64,000 bases of DNA. Origin: Saltatorellus ferox. GTDB taxonomy: Bacteria; Planctomycetota; UBA1135; GCA-002686595. This document shows positions 1 to 7,516 of this stretch, piece after piece. The stretch's first letter is position 1; every line of letters begins with the position of its first letter. The notes beneath the pieces were generated by a model. It saw only the letters and a list, made by a program, of their open reading frames with translations, was not told the origin of the DNA and searched no databases. The translations under genes were made by a program, and so were the position numbers. The stretch covers positions 2,604,001 to 2,668,000 of the forward strand of contig CP036434.1 in the NCBI GenBank assembly GCA_007751475.1, given 5' to 3'.

Positions 1-245
1 CATCCCTGCGGCCACATGTCTCCGATCGGGCTTATGGTGCCTCTGGCGGCTCACAATGCGTCATCCAGGTGTCGGGACGAGCCACCGGGCGGTTTTGTCT
101 CCACCGTGGCGCCGCGCGACCCCCGTTGAGCCGCGTACGATCCAGGTGTCCCCCGGGCGCCATTTTTGCACCCGGCCTCTCCTGCTCCTTCCAAGCGTCC
201 TCTTCCGGCCCCTCCGGACTGCCTCCCTCTTCCGTAACCATTGGC
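1..245. other. Non-coding left edge
   Basis: No gene is supported here. The open frame of the downstream lipoprotein extends back to about position 69, but that upstream part reads as Arg/Pro/Ser-rich filler without a signal peptide. A start at 246 directly precedes a signal sequence and is preferred. The promoter and leader of that gene presumably lie here; I cannot point to clear -35/-10 boxes. Confidence 0.5.
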
Positions 246-1916
246 ATGACTCTCCGCTCTTCTTCCGTTTCAACGTCCGAGGTGTTCACGAAGCGCCCTG
301 GTGCGCTCTTGATCGGCCTCGCCATCCTCGGCGCGACCAGCTGTGCCACGGGTCGATACAGCGACTCCAGCTATGAGGGCAGCGGACGATCGCTCACGTC
401 CAATGACTCCACGGAGACAGGCAGCTCCTCATCGTCCGAGAGTCTGGACGACATCACGCTCGGCCTCATGGACGCCGACGGTGCGGATGAGTCGACTCCG
501 CGTACGCTCGAGCCGATGGTGGCTGGGCGCAAGACCGCCCTGGCGTTCCCGACGGGCGACAAGCGCACGAGCGCCGTGCTGCTGGAGAAGGAGATGCCCG
601 CCGAGGTGATCCTCGGCGCGCCCTTCGAGTACCGCATCATGGTCGAGAACCTGACGGACCGCGCGCTCGATACCGTGCGCGTGACCGATCAGATCCCGGC
701 GTCGCTTGCCGTCTCCAGCACGGAGCCCAAGGCGGACGTCGCGGGGGGGTACGCGACCTGGAATCTCGGAGTGCTGCCAGCCCGCTCGACGAAGACCCTC
801 GTGGTCCGCGCGCAGGCGTCGAGCGCTGGCGCCGTCGCCACCTGCGCTTCGGTCGCCTACGAGTCGAGCCTCTGCTCGACGACGACCGTCGTGTCGCCTT
901 CTCTTCAGGTCGCGCTGAGCGCACCCGAGGTGGGCCTTGCCTGTGACGCGTTCGACCTCACGGTGAGTGTCACGAACTCGGGAACGGGCGATGCCCGTGA
1001 CGTGGTGGTGATCGACGAGCTGCCCGAGGGTCTGACGACCCTCACGGGCCAGCGTCGCATCGAGATGGAGTTCGGCACGCTCGCCGGCGCCCAGACGAAA
1101 GAGAAGTCGGTCAAGGTCAAGGCCGCCGGTCAGGGCTCTTACACCCACAACGCTCGCGCCGAAGCCAAGGGCGGCCTCCAGGCCTCCGCAGCGTCCATCC
1201 AGACGGTTCTTCGCGCGCCGATCTTGACCCTCGACATGTCCGCGACGGAGAAGGTCACGGCGGGTCGTCCGATCGAGACCGTTCTGACGGTCGCGAACAC
1301 GGGCAACGCCGTCTCGGACAAGACGACGGTTCAGGTGAAACTGCCCCAGGGCGCCAAGGTCGAGAGTTCGACCGAGGGAGCGCGCGCGACCTCCACGTTC
1401 GTCAAGTGGGACGTCGGGGCTCTCGAGCCGGGCGAGAAGCGCACGTTCAACCTGGGTCTCACGAGCAACATGAGTGGCAGCGTCGTCACCGAAGCGACGG
1501 CCGCGGGCTACTGCGCCGACGAGGTCACCGCCACTGCCCGCTCCGAGGTCCGCGGCCTCCCGGCCCTTCTCCTCGAAGTCCGCGACGAGTCCGACCTCAT
1601 CATCGTGGGTGAGCCGGTGAGCTACGTCATCGAGATCACGAACCAGGGCAGCGCCCCGGACCTGAACATCGGCATCAACTGCCAGGTCGAAGACGGTATC
1701 GAGATCGTCAGCGCGGGAGGCGACGCCCAAGCCACGGTCACGGGCAAGGAGATCCAGTTCACGCAAATCCCGTCGCTCGCCCCGGGCGAGATGGTGTCCC
1801 TCAGGGTCACCGTGAAGTCGACGAAGGAGCTGAACAGCCGTTTCCTCGTCAGCCTGACGAGTGACGACATGACCCGTCCCGTGACGGAAACCGAGTCGAC
1901 CCGCTTCGTGCAGTGA
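246..1916 (+). CDS. DUF11-repeat lipoprotein, OmcB-like
   Basis: Predicted outer-envelope lipoprotein of 556 residues. An N-terminal hydrophobic stretch (about 20-30) ends in ATSC, a lipobox-like site with Cys33. A Ser/Thr/Gly-rich linker follows to about residue 115. After it come about four copies of the DUF11 'conserved repeat domain' (roughly 120-205, 225-315, 330-420, 445-545), recognisable by recurring 'V.V.DxLPxGL', 'xWxLGxLxPGExxxL' and 'TNxGxA' patterns. The same repeat occurs in chlamydial OmcB and in many planctomycete envelope proteins, so a structural cell-wall role is likely (family knowledge). A few Cys occur in the repeats but no Cys-rich lattice signature is evident. The start at 246 places the signal peptide at the N-terminus. 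A rho-independent terminator follows at about 2.0 kb. Confidence 0.8.
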   Translation: MTLRSSSVSTSEVFTKRPGALLIGLAILGATSCATGRYSDSSYEGSGRSLTSNDSTETGSSSSSESLDDITLGLMDADGADESTPRTLEPMVAGRKTALAFPTGDKRTSAVLLEKEMPAEVILGAPFEYRIMVENLTDRALDTVRVTDQIPASLAVSSTEPKADVAGGYATWNLGVLPARSTKTLVVRAQASSAGAVATCASVAYESSLCSTTTVVSPSLQVALSAPEVGLACDAFDLTVSVTNSGTGDARDVVVIDELPEGLTTLTGQRRIEMEFGTLAGAQTKEKSVKVKAAGQGSYTHNARAEAKGGLQASAASIQTVLRAPILTLDMSATEKVTAGRPIETVLTVANTGNAVSDKTTVQVKLPQGAKVESSTEGARATSTFVKWDVGALEPGEKRTFNLGLTSNMSGSVVTEATAAGYCADEVTATARSEVRGLPALLLEVRDESDLIIVGEPVSYVIEITNQGSAPDLNIGINCQVEDGIEIVSAGGDAQATVTGKEIQFTQIPSLAPGEMVSLRVTVKSTKELNSRFLVSLTSDDMTRPVTETESTRFVQ

Positions 1917-1926
1917 TTTCCCAAGC

Positions 1927-1950
1927 GTCTGAGAGTCTGAGAATCTGAGT
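1927..1950. repeat. 8-bp imperfect tandem repeat (TCTGAGAx)
   Basis: Just past the stop codon, TCTGAGAG, TCTGAGAA and TCTGAG follow one another. The unit resembles the CTGAGAC heptamer array at 2613-2661, so similar simple-sequence DNA flanks both sides of the left arm of the large inverted repeat. Confidence 0.6.
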
Positions 1951-1998
1951 GAGAAGGAGAGGGCTTGTCACCTGTTGGCAAGCTCCACGGGATCCCCT

Positions 1999-2040
1999 GG
2001 GCGGTAGTGCGATCGAAAGGTCGTCTACCGCCCTTTTCTT
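1999..2040 (+). terminator. Rho-independent terminator of the DUF11 gene
   Basis: A perfect 9-bp stem, GGGCGGTAG (1999-2007) pairing with CTACCGCCC (2025-2033), has a 17-nt loop that can fold further (CGATCGAAAGGTCG). It is followed at once by TTTTCTT. Position and orientation fit termination of the lipoprotein transcript. Confidence 0.85.
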
Positions 2041-2612
2041 GCTGTTTGTCTCTACGCTGTACGCCTCTTGGCGCAAGCCGCTCCCTGCGTCCGCAGGACG
2101 CCCGGGCCTCGCTCGGCCCCGCAGGGGCTGAGCTGCCCGCGCGAGGCTCGCCCTCGCGGCCCGTGCGGCGAGCACGCCCGCCCGGCGAGGGCGCCTGTCC
2201 GGCGAGGACGCCCGTCCGGCGAGGACGCCTGCGCGGCGAGCGCCACGCGGTGCAACCGCTATTTCGCCGTCAGGCGAAATGCCAGAGATACTGCGCGCTG
2301 TCACAGCGATAGGACGGCCCGGCTCCACTTGCCTTGGCAGCCGTCCCGCCCGCCGCTGACCTCCCGAGACGGACTACCTGCCGTTCGCGCGAAGCGTCGA
2401 ACGCGTGGGCTAAGTTCTCCCGCTAAAGGCGTCGGTGCTGCCCGCTGACCGAAGCCGCAGCAGGGCTCCCGATACAGTTCTCTCGGTACAGGCTGCCTGC
2501 CGTTCGCGCGAAGCGCCGAACGCGTGGTCTCAGGTCTCCCGCTGAAGACTTCGGTGCTCCCCGCTAGAGGGCTCGCCCGTCAGGGCGAGCTGGGCAGGCT
2601 TCTGACTGGACT

Positions 2613-2661
2613 CTGAGACCTGAGACCTGAGACCTGAGACCTGAGACCTGAGACCCCAGAC
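2613..2661. repeat. Heptanucleotide tandem repeat CTGAGAC
   Basis: Six perfect CTGAGAC copies run from 2613 to 2654, followed by one degenerate copy (CCCAGAC). The array lies in the centre of the large inverted repeat. A 7-bp unit is out of register with codons, which supports a non-coding status. Such arrays can change length by slippage. Confidence 0.9.
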
Positions 2662-2767
2662 CCGCCGAGCTCGCCCATGCGGGCGAGCGCTCCAGCGGGC
2701 AGCACCGAGGTCGTCAGCGGGAAGCCTGAGCCCACGCGTTCGGCGCTTCGCGCGAACGGCAGGCAGT

Positions 2768-2804
2768 CTGCGGCGGGAGACCTGCGGCGGGAGACCTGCG
2801 GCGG
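2768..2804. repeat. 14-bp tandem repeat CTGCGGCGGGAGAC
   Basis: There are two perfect copies (2768-2781, 2782-2795) and a 9-bp partial third. They occur only in the right arm of the large inverted repeat, so they are a local expansion that makes the arms unequal. Confidence 0.8.
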
Positions 2805-3178
2805 TCGGCGGTCAGCGGTCGGGTCTGCTGCCAAGGCATCGAATGCCGAACCGGGCGATTGCTGCAACAGCGCGCAGTATCTCTGGCATTTCGCCTGACG
2901 GCGAAATAGCGGTTGCACCGCTGTGCGCTCGCCGCGCAGGCGTCCTCGCCGGACGGGCGCGCTCGCCGCGCGGGCGTGCTCGCCGCACGGCGTCCTCGCC
3001 GGACGGGCCGCGAGGGCGAGCCTCGCGCGGGCGGCTCAGCCCCCTGCGGGGGCCGAGCGAGGCCCGGGCGTCCTGGCGGACGCATGGAGCTGAGGGGGAC
3101 TGACTCAACCGGACTGAATTGCCCACCGCGCTCTTGTTGGTAACGGCCAAGCACCAGCCCGTAGACTGACCCAACACC

Positions 3179-3769
3179 ATGACACGACACCTGACCCTTC
3201 TGTGCGCCCTGGCGCTCGCCGCCTGTGGTTCTACCTCCGGTAGAGGAGAGCGTCCTGCCAAGGCTCTGACGACTGAGGAAGAGGCCAGCGAGATGGCGGC
3301 CCTGGCGACGGCAGGCTCGCCCCTTCTCGATCAGCGCCTACCGTCGACGGATTTCGTCCTCTTCGACCAGGAAGGATTTCCCTTCCCGCTCGCCGAGCAA
3401 GAAGGGAGCTGGCTGGTCCTGCACTTCTTCCCCGAGTCCGATACACCAGACTGCGCCTGTGACGCCACGGCCTTCACCGGGCACCTCTGGCGCTTCAACG
3501 ACATGGACGCCGAGGTCGCGTGCGTCACGAGTGCGCCCAGGGACCGGACGCTGCGGTACGCGAAGAAGTACGGTTTGCAAAGCCCTCTGCTTTCGGACGT
3601 CGATCTGGCCGTGGCCTCGGCCTATGGCGCCGTCTCCGCGTCAGGTGAACTCGTGCGGACGACGTTTCTCCTGGACCCTGAACTGCGCATCGCGGCGCGC
3701 TGGGACGACGTCAAGTCGAACGAACACGTCGAGGACATCCTGGAGACGCTGGCGGTCGTTCGGAAATAG
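3179..3769 (+). CDS. Peroxiredoxin-like (BCP/PrxQ type) lipoprotein
   Basis: This is a 196-residue protein. The first 16 residues form a lipoprotein signal with lipobox LAAC (Cys16), so it should be membrane-anchored on the periplasmic side. Residues about 48-193 match the AhpC/TSA redoxin fold. 'VLHFFPESDTPDC' corresponds to the BCP motif 'YFYPKDDTPGCT', which puts the peroxidatic Cys at 92; Cys94 follows two residues on. 'TTFLLDPELRI' matches the C-terminal 'FLIDxxGxI' strand. The expected role is thiol-dependent reduction of peroxides in the envelope. Gly and Thr of the usual TPGCT are replaced (TPDCA), so peroxidase activity is probable but not certain. It is convergent with the next gene, 3 bp apart. 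Confidence 0.75.
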   Translation: MTRHLTLLCALALAACGSTSGRGERPAKALTTEEEASEMAALATAGSPLLDQRLPSTDFVLFDQEGFPFPLAEQEGSWLVLHFFPESDTPDCACDATAFTGHLWRFNDMDAEVACVTSAPRDRTLRYAKKYGLQSPLLSDVDLAVASAYGAVSASGELVRTTFLLDPELRIAARWDDVKSNEHVEDILETLAVVRK

Positions 3770-3772
3770 GCC

Positions 3773-4933
3773 TCAGTTCCTGCGTTCCGTCTCGTGGACG
3801 TGGACCCATGAGAGGCCGCCGGGCGCGTTGGGGTCGCGCTCGAAAAGCACCGTGCTCACGATCACTCGCGTCGCGCCGGCCTCGGTGCTGTGCTCTTCAT
3901 AGGTCGCCAGCACCCTGACGCCATCCAGGATCTTCACGGTCAAGGGCTTCGTCTCGATCGACACCTCCCGCTGGCCGTGCGCCCGGCGGAGTCGGTCGAT
4001 CAGCTGCTTCCTGTCCAGCACATCACCCCTGGGCGTGATCATCTGGAACCCGGGGGCGAGCGCCTTCTCCAGCGCCATGAACGCCTCGTCGGTGGCTGGC
4101 GCCGTGCCGTTGAACCAGTCCACGAAGAACCGGTGCAGCCGGGCGATCTCCGCCTTCGTCTTGCGTTCGAGCATGCTCAGATCGTCTTGCATTCGCTGGG
4201 GCTCCGCCTTCCATAACTCGGTCACGAGCGCCGCGCCCTCGGGATCCACCGCCATCAGCTCGCCGCGCACGAAGGGATAGAAGTCGTTCACGCCGAAGAG
4301 AGCCTCCGTCGTCTCCGCGAAGTACTCGTCCTCGTTCGTCAGGGCGTAGTGTCCGTCGACGTTGCCCATGAAGCGGACGACGCGGTCGAACCTTCCGCTG
4401 GCGCGCGCCCGTCGCAGCGCTTCCGTGAGCCCGGCGTGCGGCTTGCCGAGGACCTGGTCGTGGTAGGCATGGCTCAGCTCGTGCATGAGCATCGAGGGCT
4501 GCGCCCCGCGCCAGCTCAGGAACGTCAGCGCGCTCGCGATCTCCACGGCCTTCGCCTTCGCGGGATCGAAACCGTTGCGGCGCAGCCATTCGGGGCTCAC
4601 GTGGTAGCACGCGCAGGGCGCGACCGGATCGGCCACCCCGACGTAGATGGGCACCGATCGAAGGAACGCGTGGGCCGACTCGGGCAGCTGGTCGAGCAGG
4701 TCGCCGAGGTCGCGATCGATCGCGTCGAGCGCCCGCTGACCAGTTTCCGCCTGGTCTCCGCCCTCGGTGAGCGCGGCCACGATGCGCACGTCGAAGCCCC
4801 GGATCGGATGCGCCATGTACTCCTTGGCGGGGACCGAAAAACGGTTGAGCGGCTCGTCGTTCGACTGGGGTCGCTCGGGGCGCATCCCGAAGGTGGCGAG
4901 CAGGACGCACCACGTGAAGGTCCAGCCGCTCAT
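3773..4933 (-). CDS. Secreted zincin with C-terminal NTF2-like domain
   Basis: This 386-residue protein begins with a short hydrophobic segment (about 4-15) that looks like a signal peptide. It carries a zinc-metalloprotease motif HELSHAYHD (His151, Glu152, His155). About 50 residues on, 'NEDEYFAETTEALFG' supplies a probable acidic third ligand and resembles the conserved block of anthrax-lethal-factor-like and related gluzincins. The C-terminal 130 residues ('FMALEKALAPGFQMITPRG...') look like a SnoaL/DUF4440-type NTF2-like domain. The substrate is unknown. The start codon overlaps the yceH stop (ATGA), so the two are translationally coupled. Confidence 0.65.
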   Translation of the reverse strand: MSGWTFTWCVLLATFGMRPERPQSNDEPLNRFSVPAKEYMAHPIRGFDVRIVAALTEGGDQAETGQRALDAIDRDLGDLLDQLPESAHAFLRSVPIYVGVADPVAPCACYHVSPEWLRRNGFDPAKAKAVEIASALTFLSWRGAQPSMLMHELSHAYHDQVLGKPHAGLTEALRRARASGRFDRVVRFMGNVDGHYALTNEDEYFAETTEALFGVNDFYPFVRGELMAVDPEGAALVTELWKAEPQRMQDDLSMLERKTKAEIARLHRFFVDWFNGTAPATDEAFMALEKALAPGFQMITPRGDVLDRKQLIDRLRRAHGQREVSIETKPLTVKILDGVRVLATYEEHSTEAGATRVIVSTVLFERDPNAPGGLSWVHVHETERRN

Positions 4934-5625
4934 GCTCCCAGCTCCGCCACCAGTCGCGCGACCGTCGTCTGGAGTTCGGCGACCTGGGCTTCGAGCGTCT
5001 CGACTCGCTCGGCGAGTTCCTCCGGCGGTGCCGCTGGCGCAGACGAGGCCGTGGGGGCGTCCATCGGGGATGGGCGCGCTCCCGCGAGCCTCTCGGCGGG
5101 CCTTTCCGGGGGCGCCACCGGCTCAGGCTCCCCGTCCGGATGCAGGGTCCCGCACAGGCTCTGCTTGTACTTGGTCGCGCGCCCACCCGGTACCTCGCGG
5201 ACGAAGCCAGCGGCTTCGAGCTCCGCCAGCAACTGCGCGAGGTCCTCCAGGGTCGGGATGTCGCGCATCCGCTTGGCGCGCGTTCGAATCTCGCCTGCGG
5301 TCTGCGGTCCACGCAGCAAGAGCTCGGCCAGCACCGCGATCGCCCTCTCACCGACCTTCAGGATCTCGCGCGCGTTGTGGCGGTACTTCTCCACGCGGCT
5401 CCCTGTTTGCATGGAACCACCGATCAGCCCCTTCATCCGAAGGCCCTGGAGGGCGATGCGCACCTCGGCCTCGGAAAAATCGACCTGGGGGTCGCGGTTG
5501 CTCTTCTGATTGCAGCCGTTCGTCGCGGCGTTGAGCGAAAGCGGGTACTGATCCGGCGTCGTGTAGCCCTTTTCGATCAGGACGCCGAACACGCGGGCCT
5601 CGTGGCTGTTGAGCGAGATGTCCAT
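4930..5625 (-). CDS. yceH: YceH family protein (DUF480)
   Basis: The protein has 231 residues. Residues 1-about 170 match the YceH/DUF480 family (Pfam PF04337), two tandem winged-helix domains. Hallmarks are 'VFGVLIEKGYTTPDQYPLSLNA' with 'GCNQKSNR', and 'LLLRGPQTAGEIRTRA' in the second domain. A Pro/Ala-rich linker and a short coiled-coil-like tail ('AERVETLEAQVAELQTTVARL') close the protein. The biochemical role of the family is unsettled; the fold suggests DNA or protein binding. It is the first gene of a two-gene unit with the zincin. Confidence 0.9.
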   Translation of the reverse strand: MDISLNSHEARVFGVLIEKGYTTPDQYPLSLNAATNGCNQKSNRDPQVDFSEAEVRIALQGLRMKGLIGGSMQTGSRVEKYRHNAREILKVGERAIAVLAELLLRGPQTAGEIRTRAKRMRDIPTLEDLAQLLAELEAAGFVREVPGGRATKYKQSLCGTLHPDGEPEPVAPPERPAERLAGARPSPMDAPTASSAPAAPPEELAERVETLEAQVAELQTTVARLVAELGA

Positions 5626-5664
5626 GGGGAAAGGCTAGCACGAATCCCCCGGGCGCTCTCCGGT

Positions 5665-7380
5665 CTATTGCCCCCAGAACGCCCGCGCTTCCTCGGGCGT
5701 GGCGCGCTCCAGGAGCGCCAGCGTCAGGCCAGCCGCCGCGCCCTCACGGATCGGGAACAGGCGCAGCACGGTTCGGCCGTAGAGTTCGCGCTCGGGCGGC
5801 TTGCCCACCACGGCGTCCTGGCGCATCGCGCGTTTTGCCTCCTGGACCTGCGGGCCGCTCGTCGTGTCGAAGAGTCCGGGCAGAAGCTTCGCGAACATCC
5901 ACCTGGGCGCTGGCTCTCCGGCGTCGAGGAAGAACGCGTGGGCGACGCGCTTCTCGTGGCCCGCCGTGCCATCGCCGAGGTCGACCTCGCGTCGCGCGAC
6001 GATGGGCGTCACCAGACCGTTCCGGTCGAGGAAGTCGAGTCGCGGCGCGTACCAGCCGGGGGAGCCGATCGCGCCGAAGGCGAGCACGTCACCGGGCTCG
6101 GTGGCGAGGGCGAGGGCCGCGCCGAGCTGTCCGAAGTACCCGGCGTTCAGGCGCGCCGCGTCGATGCGCTGGAGTTCGGTGCGGTAGCCGCCCTTGAAGC
6201 TCCGGAACCGAAGCGACTCGCGGAGGGACTCTGGCGCCACGTGGTGGTCGAAGAGCGTGAGGGGCTGCAGGGCGACGACGCCGAGACCGAGCACGGGGCC
6301 GGCGGCCTTCGGGATTCGATCGAGGCCGATCGCGATCAGCAGCGCGAGCATCGGCGCGACCGGCGCGAGGAACCGGAAGTACGGCATCCAGTCCCCGCCG
6401 GTGATCACGTTGTAGAAAACGAAACCGAGGGCGGTGAAGAACGCGGCCAGCGCGGCGCAGCGCGCGCGCTTCGAGCCGTGACCGAGCGCCGATGGGAGGG
6501 CGAGGACCGCAGCGATCGGCGTGAGCGTGACGAGGCACCAGCTCGCGACCTGACGCAGCCCGCGCCCGTACACCTCGGAGCCCGCGCCGCCGGTCTTGGC
6601 GGTCACCGTATTGGAGATCCACTCGCCGTAGACGGCCTTGCGGAACGCGAGCTGTCCGGCGAGCACGAGCGCGGCCAGGCCGAGCCCGATCCAGAGCCGC
6701 CGCTTCTCCGCGAGCACACCCGACAGCCCGCGACCGTTGAGGCACTCCGCTGCCGTCACCGCGGCGAGCGTGCCGATCACCCACGCCATGCCCTCCACGC
6801 GAACGAGGGCCACCAGCCCGCCGAGAAGCCCGAGCTGGAGGCCGCGGCGGTCGCCGGTCGTTCGCAGGCCAGAGAGAAAGAACGCGGTCAGGAGAAGCGT
6901 GAAGAGCCCGGTCTCCATCCCACCGGTCGTCCAGGCGGCGAAGGGAGCGGCCGTCGCCAGCAGGACCGGAGCGGAGAACGCGCCGACCACCCCGAGTCCG
7001 AGGGACAGCCCCGCCGCCCGGGCCACGAGGGCCAGGGTGAGCACACCCGTTCCTGCCTGGAGTACCGGCGTGACCGTCTCCAGGTTCGCGCCGAGCCCGT
7101 GCAGCAGGCTGAGGAGCGCCATCCAGAGGAAGTTGCTGTACCCCTCGGCGCGCTCGAAGCCGTCCTGCAGCTCGAAGCTGTTGAAAACGGGCAGGCCCCA
7201 TTCCGACCAATTGCGCGAGTAGCGAAACGTGATGAATGCGTCGTCGACGAAATACGCCAGCCTGTCAGCCAGGAAGAGCAGGATCCCTGCCGCCGCGATG
7301 AACCCGACGGCCGCCGCCACGCGCGATCCTCTCTCCGTGGAGCCTGCGGCTGCTCGGTCGTGGGAGATGAGGTCGCTCAT
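5665..7380 (-). CDS. Multi-pass membrane protein, GT-C glycosyltransferase-like
   Basis: This is a 571-residue integral membrane protein with about ten hydrophobic segments. After the first helix comes 'YFVDDAFITFRYSRNW', then a 'GYSNFLW' block. That arrangement (Asp-Asp in the first extracytoplasmic loop, then xEGYSNFLW) is seen in AftB-like and other polyprenyl-phosphate-dependent GT-C transferases, where the Asp pair is catalytic. A soluble C-terminal part (about 450-571) follows. It probably adds a sugar to an envelope glycan; donor and acceptor cannot be read. The start at 7380 is the first Met compatible with the helix. It is divergent from rlmD. Confidence 0.65.
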   Translation of the reverse strand: MSDLISHDRAAAGSTERGSRVAAAVGFIAAAGILLFLADRLAYFVDDAFITFRYSRNWSEWGLPVFNSFELQDGFERAEGYSNFLWMALLSLLHGLGANLETVTPVLQAGTGVLTLALVARAAGLSLGLGVVGAFSAPVLLATAAPFAAWTTGGMETGLFTLLLTAFFLSGLRTTGDRRGLQLGLLGGLVALVRVEGMAWVIGTLAAVTAAECLNGRGLSGVLAEKRRLWIGLGLAALVLAGQLAFRKAVYGEWISNTVTAKTGGAGSEVYGRGLRQVASWCLVTLTPIAAVLALPSALGHGSKRARCAALAAFFTALGFVFYNVITGGDWMPYFRFLAPVAPMLALLIAIGLDRIPKAAGPVLGLGVVALQPLTLFDHHVAPESLRESLRFRSFKGGYRTELQRIDAARLNAGYFGQLGAALALATEPGDVLAFGAIGSPGWYAPRLDFLDRNGLVTPIVARREVDLGDGTAGHEKRVAHAFFLDAGEPAPRWMFAKLLPGLFDTTSGPQVQEAKRAMRQDAVVGKPPERELYGRTVLRLFPIREGAAAGLTLALLERATPEEARAFWGQ

Positions 7381-7516
7381 GGGGTCGTCGTTGAATTTCG
7401 CGCGGTGGAGAAGGGCGGGCCGCAGGGAATGTGGCGCACGGTGGGGCCAGAAGCGTACGCTGTGGCACCCCCTGGTGTCAGGCCGCCCTGGACCCGAATC
7501 GTGGGGGATCCAACCC

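Larger units (their letters stand above)
2086..3084. repeat. Large imperfect inverted repeat, non-coding
   Basis: The stretch from about 2086 to 2455 is matched by the reverse complement of about 2690 to 3084. Landmarks shared by both arms include GGACGCCCGGGCCTCGCTCG, repeated CCGGCGAGGACGCC units, GGTGCAACCGCTATTTCGCC followed by a GTCAGGCGAAAT tail, CAGAGATACTGCGCGCTGT, TGCCTTGGCAGC and GCCGTTCGCGCGAAGCG. The 235-bp centre holds a further copy of the last block (about 2496-2570) and a 7-bp tandem array. Every frame crossing it gives Arg/Pro/Ala-rich, repetitive translations, so I regard it as non-coding. There is no transposase inside. It could be a degenerate mobile element or two oppositely inserted copies of one interspersed repeat. 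Confidence 0.8.

Noticed and set aside
1965..2448. Overlapping frames in the left arm of the inverted repeat
   Set aside because: Translations are repetitive Arg/Pro/Ala and are mirrored in the other arm, as expected of repeat DNA rather than genes.
2613..2661. CRISPR array
   Set aside because: Units are 7 bp with no spacers, and no cas genes are present in the window.
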